From Nematocida homosporus (lineage: Eukaryota > Microsporidia), in the NCBI RefSeq assembly GCF_024244095.1, contig NW_026250682.1, positions 1 to 64,000 of the forward strand: a DNA stretch of 64,000 nt. The letters are read 5' to 3'. Numbering within the stretch: position 1 is the first letter of the stretch; each line of letters opens with the position of its first letter. Of the stretch, positions 38,403 to 47,608 are shown in pieces. Position numbers and translations under genes: made by a program. The notes under the pieces are model-generated. The model saw only the letters and a program-made list of their open reading frames with translations, ran no database searches and had not been told where the DNA came from.

Positions 38403-38881
38403 ACTAGTTCTAATCTAACCATCCATACACTTTATTTAATCTCACTTTCAGTTTCTTATTGCCTTCAGTTGCTCACCACTTTCATTTACTCATTACCTTC
38501 AGTTTCTTATTGCTTTCAGCTACTCACCACCCAATCCTAACTCAATTATAACAACTACCTCCTAGTACACAATAAATCCAAACCAATTCAACTTAACCCA
38601 ACTTAACTCAACTTAACCTAACTTAACTCAACTTAAATAAACCTAACTCAACTTAACTCAACCCAAATTCAACTTAACTCACCTTAACCTAACCTAACCT
38701 AACCTAACTTAACTTAACTTAAATAAACCTAACTCACCTCAAAATCAATCCAATATCACCTCAATCCAAACCCACTTCAATCCAAACCCACTTCAATCTA
38801 AACCCACCACAACCCACCTCAACTCAACACCAACACCAACACCACAATACCTACTAAGCACAATATTTTTTTACTCCTTCC
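38403..38881. other. Intergenic spacer
   Basis: No gene is seen. It contains a direct repeat of the TTTCAGTTTCTTATTGC type near 38448-38520, then about 120 bases of AACTTAACTC pentamers, and a T-run just before the next ATG. Confidence 0.5.
38866..38873 (+). promoter_or_regulatory. T-run box before the adenosine kinase gene
   Basis: TTTTTTTA at 38866-38873 lies 8 bases before the ATG at 38882, in the same position as TTTTTTAG at other plus-strand genes. Confidence 0.35.
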
Positions 38882-39874
38882 ATGCCAGAACTACGCCGGT
38901 GTGTGACTATTTATCCTCCCATGCTTGATATCATTATGCACGTTCCAAAAGAAACTCTTGAAAATCACCAACTAAAGCCAAATACGATTGTTTCCTATTG
39001 CGAGAGTAAGCACAAGTCTATCTGCCAGTTAGTACAGGACAGAATAGATAGTAAAACAAGCTCTCCTACTTTTTTAGCTGGTGGTGCTACTTTCAACACT
39101 CAAAAGATACTTTCGCGTTGGTTGCAATGTGACTTTTTTGGAATTGTTGGTCATGATGTTTATGGGACTATTCTAGCTAAGAAGATGGAGGGTACTTTAG
39201 TCAACATCCATTTAGACCGGACTTCAGTATGTTCGACGCAATGGGCTTTAGTTTTCTTATCTGGTGATGAACGTACTTTAGTAGCTAAACAGGATGAAAG
39301 TATTTGTTATTCCGATAAGGCTAAAGAGCAAATAGCTGCTTTAATTGATCAGCACGCCCTTTTCTACTTTGTTTCTTTTACCTTCTTTCTTAAGAACGTT
39401 ACTCAAGATTCTTTAGCTATTATAAAGACTAAAGCTAGTAAAGGATTCTGTTTGGTAGTGAACTTGTCTTCTGTAGAGGTAGCTACTCTATTTAAAGCCC
39501 AAATTCTTAGTGTTTTAGCCCAGAGTGACTTTGTGATTGGGAACAAAGAGGAGTACTCTGCTCTTTTTGATGAGAGTGATATAAGTGCTTTACCGGGCCA
39601 TTTAGCTAAGTTAGGGTGTGGCTTTGCCATTACTGATGGGGCCAAGACGGTTATTGGCCAGATTCCTGGTGGGCCTTTAAGAACTGCTCAGCCCAAGACT
39701 CTTTCGCATGAGCTTAATACTAATGGAGCGGGTGACTCTTTTGCCGCCGGCTTTATTGGGGCTTTGAAAGACCAAAAGACTCTACAGGACAAAGATGTGC
39801 TTCCTTTATTGCAAGCGGGTATTGAGGCCTCTGCCGAGTACATTCAGCAAGTAGCCAACATAGTGCACAATTAG
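38882..39874 (+). CDS. Adenosine kinase
   Basis: This is a PfkB/ribokinase-family enzyme that phosphorylates adenosine to AMP with ATP in the cytosol. Visible features are Gly-Gly-Ala-Thr-Phe-Asn (about 68-73), the Gly-Ile-Val-Gly-x-Asp-Val-Tyr-Gly segment of the substrate side, and the C-terminal anion-hole and catalytic motif Asn-Thr-Asn-Gly-Ala-Gly-Asp-Ser-Phe-Ala-Ala-Gly-Phe (about 280-292), with the catalytic Asp present. The 330-residue length is normal. Purine salvage is expected to matter in microsporidia, which lack de novo purine synthesis. Confidence 0.9.
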   Translation: MPELRRCVTIYPPMLDIIMHVPKETLENHQLKPNTIVSYCESKHKSICQLVQDRIDSKTSSPTFLAGGATFNTQKILSRWLQCDFFGIVGHDVYGTILAKKMEGTLVNIHLDRTSVCSTQWALVFLSGDERTLVAKQDESICYSDKAKEQIAALIDQHALFYFVSFTFFLKNVTQDSLAIIKTKASKGFCLVVNLSSVEVATLFKAQILSVLAQSDFVIGNKEEYSALFDESDISALPGHLAKLGCGFAITDGAKTVIGQIPGGPLRTAQPKTLSHELNTNGAGDSFAAGFIGALKDQKTLQDKDVLPLLQAGIEASAEYIQQVANIVHN

Positions 39875-40351
39875 TTAGTGTTGAGTTAGTATTGGGTTGA
39901 GTTGAGTTGAGTTGAGTTGAGTTGGGTTGAGTTGAGTTGAGTTGAGTTAGTATTGGGTTGAGTTGAGTTGAGTTGGTGTTACACTAACTCAATTAGATGA
40001 TACTAGATTTAGTATTAAGTTATGACTGATTAATAATTAAATTAGTGATTCAATTGGTGTTGTGTTAGTATTGGTGTTGATATTGTGTTAGTATTGGTGT
40101 TAGTATTGATATTGGTGTTGATATTGTGTTGGTATTTTGATTTGATAGTTAAATTAGTGATTCAATTGGTGCTGTGTTAGTAGTGTTTTGGTAATGATTT
40201 GATAGTATTTTGGTGACGAATTAGAAGTTATCTTATCTGACCAATTGTAAGAAATAAATTAATCAATCAAGTATTTTTGCAATGACCGTTATTACCCAAA
40301 AAGGAAAAATTCAAAGTCTCTACTAATAAAGTGTTTGCAAAAATTAGCACT
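39875..40351. repeat. GAGTT-repeat intergenic spacer
   Basis: No gene is seen. About 39895-39985 is a GAGTT pentamer array, followed by GTGTTAGTATTGGTGTTGAT-like units to about 40140. The only open codon run into the next gene begins with a GTG and is not used. Confidence 0.7.
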
Positions 40352-42412
40352 ATGAGTCTCAAGAAATCAGAAACCAAGAAGCCTAGTGAGAATGATCGCT
40401 ATGACGATATAGATATAGATACGCATGAGCTACGAGCACATGCTATTAAAAGTGAGATTGCTAATCATGGTCCACCCCGATCTTCGACTAAGGCCGAAAG
40501 TATTTCTAATTTGAACAAAAGACTGCTCTACTACTTATTAGCTGGTGTTTTCATCATTAGTTTGGTTGGACTAGCTGTGGCCTGGAATATACAGATGAAG
40601 AGTATGCCTGAACTTCAAAATGAAAGTCTCACTAAGCTCCTTTTGAATCTGGTGATTGGCTTTTTCTGGAACGAAGGGTTTGGAGTAGCCGCACTTTGGA
40701 TGCTTTTTTTGGGCGGTTCAACCGTTATTTTAACTTACCTCTCCGATCTAGCTTATCGGCATCGAGTACGTCTCTACTTGGGTCTAGCTTATGTTTTACA
40801 AGCGACTTTGCTTATGGTGGCCACTGGAATAATTGCTGGTGTGATTATCAACAACTTTTATTTGGCACCAAGCGGTAATTGGAGTTCACTTCAGGTGGGA
40901 ATTGTAGCTGGATCCGTTATCTGTTCCGGAATTGTCTCGGTCTTGGTTTCTTGGGCTGGTGTAGCTAGACATTTTGGTGCAGCTAAAAGCGCAATTGATG
41001 TAGATCTACCGATGATTAGAGGCCTTAATAAGAAAGGAGTTCCCTACTACGAAAGCATTTACAACATAGTTCAGGAATCTCCTCCGCCCACCAATCCAAG
41101 AATAACTTCTGAAAGTCTCATTCAAGGCACACTGGCCCTCTATGCCACGGATCCAGAGAAAGCCGATAGCATTTTAGATGAACTAAAGAAAAGCAACCCA
41201 AAATTAGGCGGGGCCTTATCAGATCTTGTTAAATCCCAGGACAAATTGACTATTAGTGATAAGACACCCTTAATATCCAACCATAAACGCCCGGTAAGCA
41301 GCACTCTGAGCAATAAGATCAAAAAAGCCTTTCGGGAATCCAATCTAGTCTATCTCCATGATCTAGATCTGGCTCTCCAAGAACATGTATCTGACTATAA
41401 TGCAGGTGAATCAAAGGGCACAGCAACCGGCCTTACACATGCAGAGCAAGTAGCTAGAGGTGCCCGTCGCATGCGTTTGGTCTTCCCCTGGATCCTTGGG
41501 CTTTGGGTAGCCGGTATTTCTCTTGCTGCCGGCTCAGTTCTTTTCATGGACTCCTTCACCGACATCAAAGCATTCGCTACTTTGTCCAAAGCTGTTTATA
41601 ATCCTGCGACGGGCTTCAGCGGTTCCGGCGCCGCCCTGGGCATCTTTACCATTATATGTTCTATTTGGACGTACCTTACTACTATGAAGTTCTTTTCTTT
41701 CTTCCTAGGATCGATAGTTGGTGAGTTCAAATCTGGCCGTAGTTTTGGCATGTGCTTAGTCGAGTCATTCCGGAAAGTACTCGTTAATGCCGCTAGATTA
41801 ATTGGTGGAGGATTTCTTCGAACTGTCTTAGCAATGTTTACCCTACTTAGTTACTTGATCTTTTACATTCCCGTCGGTTTGGTTAAACGAATATCTGGCA
41901 AGGAGCCTCTCATACCAAATCTATCTCTAAATGTTATTCTGGCCAAATTCTATATTCTTATATCAACGATGTTCTTAGCAGATTCTCTCTTCCGAGCTTT
42001 CTCTATTGGAATGCTCCCACTCGACGGCACTACTTATCAAGACAAAGAAGACTATTTGGCTAGTCAACCATCCTATTGGTTTAGTCGCAATGTCTTCTTT
42101 GCCCTGGCTATTATTTGTCTTATCGCTATCTTATTCTATCTTCTCTACTACTTCTCCGAAAGCAATTCTAATGTCTCCAACACAACCCAAGCCGGCGCAG
42201 TAGCCAGCAACATTGACCGCGAATCGGTCAAACAAAACATTATAACTATTATGCGCGTATTCTTTACTGCTTTCATATTCGTCGGTCTTATCATTCCAGC
42301 TGTCATTGTCAGTTTCTCTGCTCGGCGCAATCTATCAGATTACACTGCCGGGAACAAGTTCCATTGTCCTGACTCCGCAGCCGCCAATGTCCCCCAGGCA
42401 GGCGCCAATTAG
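40352..42412 (+). CDS. Polytopic membrane protein, about 10 helices, 686 aa
   Basis: I use the ATG at 40352 (Met-Ser-Leu-Lys-Lys). A 45-residue charged N-terminus faces the cytosol by the positive-inside rule. Four helices follow (about 45-180), a soluble loop of about 190 residues, then about six more helices including VLFMDSFTDI-flanked and VFFALAIICLIAILFYLLYY segments. The last helix ends in a short Ser/Ala/Asn tail. No transporter signature is recognised. It may be a microsporidian-specific membrane protein. It lies between adenosine kinase and a minisatellite-rich spacer. Confidence 0.75.
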   Translation: MSLKKSETKKPSENDRYDDIDIDTHELRAHAIKSEIANHGPPRSSTKAESISNLNKRLLYYLLAGVFIISLVGLAVAWNIQMKSMPELQNESLTKLLLNLVIGFFWNEGFGVAALWMLFLGGSTVILTYLSDLAYRHRVRLYLGLAYVLQATLLMVATGIIAGVIINNFYLAPSGNWSSLQVGIVAGSVICSGIVSVLVSWAGVARHFGAAKSAIDVDLPMIRGLNKKGVPYYESIYNIVQESPPPTNPRITSESLIQGTLALYATDPEKADSILDELKKSNPKLGGALSDLVKSQDKLTISDKTPLISNHKRPVSSTLSNKIKKAFRESNLVYLHDLDLALQEHVSDYNAGESKGTATGLTHAEQVARGARRMRLVFPWILGLWVAGISLAAGSVLFMDSFTDIKAFATLSKAVYNPATGFSGSGAALGIFTIICSIWTYLTTMKFFSFFLGSIVGEFKSGRSFGMCLVESFRKVLVNAARLIGGGFLRTVLAMFTLLSYLIFYIPVGLVKRISGKEPLIPNLSLNVILAKFYILISTMFLADSLFRAFSIGMLPLDGTTYQDKEDYLASQPSYWFSRNVFFALAIICLIAILFYLLYYFSESNSNVSNTTQAGAVASNIDRESVKQNIITIMRVFFTAFIFVGLIIPAVIVSFSARRNLSDYTAGNKFHCPDSAAANVPQAGAN

Positions 42413-42494
42413 ATCGAATTTAATGCAACCATCACTATCACTAGTGGCAGGCGTAGATGTATTAGGCTATCTTTAAGTTTAGTTTTTGTTAAGT

Positions 42495-42583
42495 AGATAA
42501 GTTCTGAATAAATAAGTTCTGAATAGATAAGTTCTGAATAGATAAGCTCTGAATAGATAAGTTTTGAATAGATAAGTTCTGAA
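42495..42583 (+). repeat. 15-bp minisatellite, about six units
   Basis: The unit is AGATAAGTTCTGAAT, with occasional C/T or A/T changes. Confidence 0.9.
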
Positions 42584-42613
42584 AGTATAAAATTTGAACC
42601 TAACCCAATAAAA

Positions 42614-42720
42614 TAGATAGTCAAATTAGTAGATATTCAAATTAGTAGATCATCAAATTAGTAGATATTCAAGTTAGTAGATATTCAAATTAGTAGATAG
42701 TCAAATTAGTAGATTATCAA
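42614..42720 (+). repeat. 16-bp minisatellite, about six units
   Basis: The unit is TAGATATTCAAATTAG with minor variants (TAGATAGTC, TAGATCATC). It is distinct from the adjacent 15-base array. Confidence 0.9.
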
Positions 42721-43002
42721 CCGGAGTCGAGTTTAAATTAAGTTTAAGTTAGGTTAGGTTTGTGTTCAATTTATTGCTTAGGTTTAAGTTAGGCTTAAGT
42801 TGAGATAAGACACTAGACCATCTCAATACCATCTTAACCTATTTTTTACTTATCATAATCACAACTATTTACTTATTAAATCAACATACCCTAACTCAAC
42901 TCAATACTAACTCAATACTAAACCAACACAACACCAACTCAACCCAATACTAAACCAACTCAACTCAATACTAAACCAACTCACTACTAAACCACCCGCA
43001 GA

Positions 43003-43010
43003 TTTTTTAG
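43003..43010 (+). promoter_or_regulatory. TTTTTTAG box before Sof1
   Basis: The octamer lies 2 bases before the ATG at 43013 and is identical to the box at 10042-10049. Confidence 0.4.
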
Positions 43011-43012
43011 CC

Positions 43013-44281
43013 ATGAAACCACTAACTGTTCGTACTCTTGACCGAGGACCCGGTAATCCAGCAACTACCATCAAATACCAAGAAGAAAACACCGCAAATG
43101 CACAACACAAAGAGTATCTTAGAGCCGTTAAAGAAGTTAAACTTGATCATATTTTCCGTAAGCCGTTTGTAACCGCACTCGAAGGCCATACTGAAGGCAT
43201 TACTCGGATAGTCGGCTCAAAAACCAACAACGATCTAATTGCCTCTACCGACTTCTCAGGAGCCATTAGTACTTGGGATCTATCCATTAAACAGCAAATC
43301 CAAACCATTCCTTCCTTCTCTACACCCCGGGCCCTCTCTTTCCTCCACAACGACCTTATCTACTCACAAGCCCAAAGCATCTTCATTCAAACCCATTCTC
43401 CCACCACTCCTACTCCTACTACAACTACAACTACTCCTAGTGAATTCTTAGCTGCCGCTACAGTTCTAGATCTTTCTTCTTTTGATTCGACCTTTGTAGC
43501 AGCTACTGTTGATGGGATTAACATTTTTGACCACGACCGAATTAAACCTATTGCCACCTATGCAACCACTCGTCCTCCCAAAAGAATCATTCTAGCCAGT
43601 CCACAAGCCATCTATACTGCCGAAGACAACCACTTAGCCGGCTACGATACACGCACAGGCAACCAAGAATTCCTCATCCGAACTAGTTCAGCCATCAATG
43701 CCTTTGCCATCAACCCGCACAAACCAACCGAACTAGCCACCGGGCTTAATAGTGGCGAAGTCCATCTCTACGATATTCTCTTTACTAAGCAAAGTCAAGC
43801 CCATTACACTCCCCCTAATAAAATCTTACGTGGTCATCCTAAGGCCATCATGGACCTCACTTACTTCCCCAACGGCCAAAAACTAGCTACTGCCTCCCTC
43901 GACCGCACCATCCGTATTTTCGGTAACAACCTCACTCATACTCAAGAGCACATCTACCACAACCGAAGAATGCAAGGCATCAATGCTCTTTTCTGCACCA
44001 ACGACAGTCACTACCTCCTATCCGGCAGCACAGACACTAACCTTCGTATCTGGCAAGCCAATCCCAACCGCCCCCAAAAACTCCTCAACAAAACAGAAGA
44101 GGACTCCCGAGCCCTTGGCTCCCTCCTCAAGCGCAAGTACAGCCAAGTCAACCAACTCTCCACACTCACTCGCCACATCATTCTCCCCCGGGTCCTCAAA
44201 GCCGAAGCCCGCAACCGTTTCCACCACCTCCAAGCCCAACAGCGCAAAGAGCAAAACCGCCAGAACAACCATTCCAACTAG
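43013..44281 (+). CDS. SOF1: U3 snoRNP WD40 protein Sof1 (DCAF13-like)
   Basis: The 422-residue WD40 protein opens with Met-Lys-Pro-Leu-Thr-Val-Arg-Thr-Leu, close to the Sof1 N-terminus (Lys-x-Leu-x-Arg). WD blades include Ile-Ser-Thr-Trp-Asp-Leu and Leu-Arg-Ile-Trp-Gln. The diagnostic Sof1 C-terminus is present: Arg-Arg-Met-Gln-Gly-Ile-Asn, a final blade, then a basic helix with Leu-Thr-Arg-His-Ile-x-Leu-Pro-Arg-Val and a Lys/Arg/Gln-rich tail. Sof1 acts in 18S rRNA processing in the nucleolus. The TTTTTTAG box lies two bases before the ATG. Confidence 0.85.
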   Translation: MKPLTVRTLDRGPGNPATTIKYQEENTANAQHKEYLRAVKEVKLDHIFRKPFVTALEGHTEGITRIVGSKTNNDLIASTDFSGAISTWDLSIKQQIQTIPSFSTPRALSFLHNDLIYSQAQSIFIQTHSPTTPTPTTTTTTPSEFLAAATVLDLSSFDSTFVAATVDGINIFDHDRIKPIATYATTRPPKRIILASPQAIYTAEDNHLAGYDTRTGNQEFLIRTSSAINAFAINPHKPTELATGLNSGEVHLYDILFTKQSQAHYTPPNKILRGHPKAIMDLTYFPNGQKLATASLDRTIRIFGNNLTHTQEHIYHNRRMQGINALFCTNDSHYLLSGSTDTNLRIWQANPNRPQKLLNKTEEDSRALGSLLKRKYSQVNQLSTLTRHIILPRVLKAEARNRFHHLQAQQRKEQNRQNNHSN

Positions 44282-44680
44282 ATCCATTTCCTACCAATTT
44301 AATAGAATACACATCTACATATTTATCTTATCTACACATTAAGTTAGTCTTTATTTAACAAATAACTCACTATCTAATTTCGTCTAATTCAACTTAAATT
44401 ATCTAATACTTCAACTACATCAATTTAATACTATCTAAATACTACAATCTTAAACTAACTCTAACTCAATCTAAGCCAATCCAAACTAACTTAAACTAAT
44501 TCAATCTAATACATCAATATAAGCCAATCCCAAACTAACTTAACCCCACTCCAAACTTAAACTTAAACCCACTCCACTCCACTCAACCCCATCCTATCTC
44601 AACTCTAACTTAAACTTTAACTAATCAAATCAAAGCAACAGAATACATTATTTTTTAGTTTTCTTTTATTACCCCCCCAG
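44282..44680. other. Intergenic spacer
   Basis: No gene is seen. The sequence is AC/AT-rich (ACTTAAACT-type) with TTTTTTAG at 44651-44658 and a run of seven Cs at 44672-44678, right before the eL24 start. Confidence 0.55.
44672..44678 (+). promoter_or_regulatory. C-run before eL24
   Basis: Seven Cs lie two bases 5' of the ATG. CCC-like motifs just upstream of starts of highly expressed genes are a known microsporidian feature. The same motif, on the minus strand, precedes P0 (61913-61918). Confidence 0.6.
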
Positions 44681-45043
44681 ATGAAATACGGAGTTTGCAG
44701 TTTTAGTGGCCACTCAATTTACAGAGGAAAAGGTCGCATTGTTGTCTTTTCAAATGGATCTTCCTTTTTATTAGGTAATAGAAAGAGTCGTAGTTATTTT
44801 ATGCGTAAAATGAACCCTAAGAAACTTAGCTGGACTTTGGCCTCACGAATTAGTCGTAAGAAGGCCACAGCCTTTAAAGTCTCTAAAGTTCAAGCACCAA
44901 AGGTAGTTAAGTCAATTCGGTCCTTTGTTGGTCTTTCCTTAGATGAGCTGAAGAACAAAATGGGTGCTGAGGAGGTAAAGCAAGAGCCTTCAGTGCGATT
45001 TAGCAAACGGGATAAGATAAAGAGAGTTTCACAAAGCAACTAA
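44681..45043 (+). CDS. RPL24: 60S ribosomal protein eL24
   Basis: The N-terminus Cys-Ser-Phe-Ser-Gly-His-Ser-Ile-Tyr-x-Gly-x-Gly is the eL24 signature, followed by Asn-Pro-Lys-Lys-Leu-Ser-Trp-Thr. The normal second Cys pair is not evident (Cys6 is present but the ribbon partner cysteines are lost). At 120 residues it is close to but somewhat shorter than fungal eL24, with a basic C-terminal half. TTTTTTAG and a C-run lie upstream. Confidence 0.9.
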   Translation: MKYGVCSFSGHSIYRGKGRIVVFSNGSSFLLGNRKSRSYFMRKMNPKKLSWTLASRISRKKATAFKVSKVQAPKVVKSIRSFVGLSLDELKNKMGAEEVKQEPSVRFSKRDKIKRVSQSN

Positions 45044-45251
45044 TAAATGTGATTAAGTGATTGAGTTAAGTTATGTTATGTTTTGTAGTGAGTTAAGTTA
45101 AGTTAAGCTGTGTAGTGAGTTAAGTTAAGGTAAGCTTTGTAGTGGTTACCCATTCCAATACTAACTCAACCCAACTCAACATAACTCAACTCAACATAAC
45201 TCAACTCAACTAGTACTTATTTGAGTGGGTCGTGGATGGCTTACGATGAGT

Positions 45252-45331
45252 GGCAGAATGGTCGAGTGGTCTAAGACGCTAGATTCAGGTTCTAGTCCTC
45301 CGGGGCGGGGGTTCGAATCCCCCTTCTGTCA
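45252..45331 (+). tRNA. tRNA-Leu, anticodon CAG
   Basis: The acceptor stem GGCAGAA pairs with TTCTGTC, with one G-T wobble, and is followed by discriminator A. The anticodon stem CTAGA pairs with TCTAG, with loop TTCAGGT, so the anticodon is CAG and it decodes CTG. The T arm is GGGGG-TTCGAAT-CCCCC. It has a short type II variable arm and no intron. A 4-T run and then an 8-T run follow (45332-45347), suitable as RNA polymerase III terminators. Confidence 0.95.
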
Positions 45332-45339
45332 TTTTGGTC

Positions 45340-45347
45340 TTTTTTTT
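45340..45347 (+). terminator. Pol III T-run that overlaps the Cks1 upstream box
   Basis: Eight Ts downstream of tRNA-Leu form a likely Pol III terminator. The same T-run followed by AC lies 8 bases before the Cks1 ATG, where other genes have TTTTTTA(G/C). Confidence 0.5.
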
Positions 45348-45355
45348 ACTCGCCA

Positions 45356-45643
45356 ATGGATCCCCAGGAAGTGTCGCAATTGTCTGATAAGATATACTAT
45401 AGTGATACTTATGAGGATGCGCAGGCCAATATATATAGACATGTGATTTTACCGGCTGAGTTGTCTAAACACGTGCCTAGAGATCGGTTGTTAGAGGAGC
45501 ACGAATGGCGAGCACTGGGTATTATGCAGAGCAGTGGCTGGCAGCACTATATGGTTTTCAAGCCAGAGCCGCACATTCTCCTTTTTCGCAAGAGGAAGGT
45601 CTGTGCTGGCAGTGATTTTGAGTTGACTACAAAGTCACAGTGA
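45356..45643 (+). CDS. CKS1: Cyclin-dependent kinase regulatory subunit Cks1
   Basis: The conserved core is plain: Tyr-Arg-His-Val-Ile-Leu-Pro, Glu-His-Glu-Trp-Arg-x-Leu-Gly-Ile, Gln-Ser-Ser-Gly-Trp-x-His-Tyr-Met and Pro-Glu-Pro-His-Ile-Leu-Leu-Phe-Arg. The 95-residue length is normal. Cks1 binds Cdk1 and helps multisite phosphorylation and SCF substrate recognition, which fits the cullin at the right end of the window. It begins only 24 bases after the tRNA-Leu gene. Confidence 0.95.
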   Translation: MDPQEVSQLSDKIYYSDTYEDAQANIYRHVILPAELSKHVPRDRLLEEHEWRALGIMQSSGWQHYMVFKPEPHILLFRKRKVCAGSDFELTTKSQ

Positions 45644-45935
45644 TAACTCAACTCATATCTATAATAAACATATACCTTGCTTATATCTAGTTGTATTAAG
45701 ATGGAGTTAAGTATTGGGTTGGTATTGGGTGGAGTTGGTATTGAGTTGTGTTTGGGTGGAGTTGAGTTGAGTAGGTATTGGGTGGGGTTGGTTATCTAAT
45801 AAGAATCATAACGTAACTCAACGTAACTTAACTTAACTCAACATAACTCAACTCAACGTAACATAACATAACTTAGCATAACTCAACTTAACTTAACATC
45901 TGTTGATCTATCTAATTGGTGCTTAAATTTTGTCC

Positions 45936-46730
45936 ATGCCGTTGTTGATTGTGTCGGGAATGCCGAGTTTGGCTAAGAAAGAACTCTTTTTGGGACTGGT
46001 GGAGACTTTTAGTCGAGAGTATTCGCTGGTGGTGGTTGGCCAGGAAAGGATTGGAGTGGATTCGCGGGAAGAAGTAAGTGTTCTTAAGGCGGCTGTTCAG
46101 AATAAACTATCTATGGATGTGCTAGTTGCGGTTTATGCGCCTTTGCACATGAAGAGTTTGCGGTATGAATTGGCTAGTTTAGCTCGGAATTGTTCCATGG
46201 ATATGGCCCATGTCTATTATAGAGGTGAATTTGGTGAAGGAGGTGAGCTTAAGGAGTTGGAAGTACAGCAGGCTTGTTTGCAAGGTAGTGCTGGTCTTGG
46301 GTTAGGCTGGGAGTTTATTCGAGTGGATCCTAATGGAGAGAAAGAGTCGGTGGTGGTTATGCAACGGATTTTTGAAAAACCTCGTGATGGTGATCGTTGG
46401 GATAGGCCTTGTTTGACAGTTGGGTTAGTGGATGAACGAATGAAGGCTGTAGTGGCTGAGGAGGTGGCTAGTGTGATTAAGAAAACAAAGAAGAAGCGAG
46501 TCTCGGCGACTAAACTTATTCCGCAATTGGATGATGCTAAGTACCTAACTAAGGTTAAAGAAGTAATTAACCAGGTAATGGATGAATGGAAACAGAAAGA
46601 AGTTGTTCCCTTAGGCGTATCTCGGCAGGCAGAACGGGACTTTCTTGCTTCAATTAAGATGAACCCGCCACAACTCCCAGAAGTCAATCGGATCTTTAGA
46701 GAGTACCTTGAGAAGTATTTGCACAACTAA
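45936..46730 (+). CDS. Kti12-like protein with degenerate P-loop, 264 aa
   Basis: The ATG at 45936 gives Met-Pro-Leu-Leu-Ile-Val-Ser-Gly-Met-Pro-Ser, the Kti12 start. Family motifs include Arg-Tyr-Glu-Leu-Ala-Ser-Leu-Ala-Arg and Arg-Trp-Asp-Arg-Pro-Cys-Leu-Thr-Val (Kti12 has Arg-Trp-Asp-Ser-Pro-Leu-Phe). Kti12 is an Elongator-associated ATPase needed for wobble-uridine modification. The P-loop is altered: the usual Ser-Gly-Lys-Ser/Thr is Leu-Ala-Lys-Lys, so Gly and the Mg-binding Ser/Thr are missing though one Lys is kept. Nucleotide hydrolysis is doubtful. The C-terminal helical domain is present. Confidence 0.7.
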   Translation: MPLLIVSGMPSLAKKELFLGLVETFSREYSLVVVGQERIGVDSREEVSVLKAAVQNKLSMDVLVAVYAPLHMKSLRYELASLARNCSMDMAHVYYRGEFGEGGELKELEVQQACLQGSAGLGLGWEFIRVDPNGEKESVVVMQRIFEKPRDGDRWDRPCLTVGLVDERMKAVVAEEVASVIKKTKKKRVSATKLIPQLDDAKYLTKVKEVINQVMDEWKQKEVVPLGVSRQAERDFLASIKMNPPQLPEVNRIFREYLEKYLHN

Positions 46731-47119
46731 TAAATTGGGTTAGGTTTGATTGGTGTTGTATTGTGTTGTGTTATGATGGTGGTGGTGTTGTGTTGGGGTT
46801 GTGATGGTGTTTAGGATTGGGTTAGGATAAAGTATAAATAAGATAATACCTTACTAACCGAATTCATGTCTCACTTAAATCTAGTATAGTAATAGTTAAA
46901 ACAAACTCTGTTAGTATTTAATCTTTGAAATCAGAACAATATCAATGTTCGTGTTAGTATTCGTATTCGTAATTGTCTTTCTATAAACATAACTTAATTC
47001 CATCTACTTGCTAACTCAATACTTCCCTCTTGATCAATAAACCAAACCTAACCCAATCAAACCCAATCAATAAACCAAACCTAATACTCATTCAATACTA
47101 ACTTAATACTAACTTAATA
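46731..47119. other. Intergenic spacer
   Basis: This lies between convergent genes. No gene is seen. It holds GTGTTGTGTTGTG repeats near 46758-46800 and AACCTAACCC/ACTTAATACT units near the right end. Confidence 0.5.
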
Positions 47120-47608
47120 CTATACGCGGGTTGTGTGGGAGGTAAAGGTGTAGCCAAATACTGTGTTCCAAGGATATGTGCGGGTGTAGATGTCTTGCTT
47201 GAGATGTAAGGAAAGGCCTTTGGAGATTCGGCGTAACTCTCCTTCGTAGCTGCGCAGTGGATCAGTTATAGCCAGTGTTAACCAGCCATGTGCGAAGTGT
47301 TTGGCTGGAGTTTTGATCTGGGAGCCGGCTCCGCGTAGATATAGATGCTTATCTGTGGCTAGTGCTAATTCAGTGAAGCAAAGCTGGCGGCATTCGGTGA
47401 GAATAAGCAGGAGGACATAAGGAGGTATGAAAGACGAACTGCGCGGGTAGTAGGTCTTGACTCGACTGATCATATACTCTTGAGTTGATTTGGGAATAAC
47501 TACGGACTCACCAGTGCTGGCTTCCATAAAGAGTTTTAGGAAGGTTTGGGGAGTTTTGCCGGTGAAAAGGATCCAGTCATCTTCGGGATAAAGCTCTTTT
47601 TCGGGCAT
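47120..47608 (-). CDS. Hypothetical protein, 162 aa
   Basis: I do not recognise a family. The protein is soluble, with no signal peptide and balanced charge. A central hydrophobic stretch reads Pro-Pro-Tyr-Val-Leu-Leu-Leu-Ile-Leu-Thr-Glu-Cys, and the C-terminus ends Gly-Tyr-Thr-Phe-Thr-Ser. It is divergent from the E1-like gene with only 13 bases between the start codons, so both must share the same core promoter DNA (AAAAAATTGGGATG). The tight spacing argues that it is a real gene. Confidence 0.65.
   Translation of the reverse strand: MPEKELYPEDDWILFTGKTPQTFLKLFMEASTGESVVIPKSTQEYMISRVKTYYPRSSSFIPPYVLLLILTECRQLCFTELALATDKHLYLRGAGSQIKTPAKHFAHGWLTLAITDPLRSYEGELRRISKGLSLHLKQDIYTRTYPWNTVFGYTFTSHTTRV

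Larger units (their letters stand above)
42413..43012. repeat. Intergenic spacer with two minisatellites
   Basis: No gene is seen; a minus-strand frame over 42409-42624 is only the translation of the tandem repeat. Two separate tandem arrays occupy 42495-42583 and 42614-42720, followed by dispersed-repeat DNA. Confidence 0.7.

Noticed and set aside
42409..42624. A minus-strand frame of repeated Ser-Glu-Leu-Ile-Tyr
   Set aside because: It is only the translation of the 15-base tandem repeat and has no start context.
45225..45446. A 73-codon frame over the tRNA-Leu gene
   Set aside because: It covers the tRNA and overlaps Cks1 out of frame.
46217..46726. A 169-codon minus-strand frame
   Set aside because: It is antisense to the Kti12-like gene, which shows clear family motifs.
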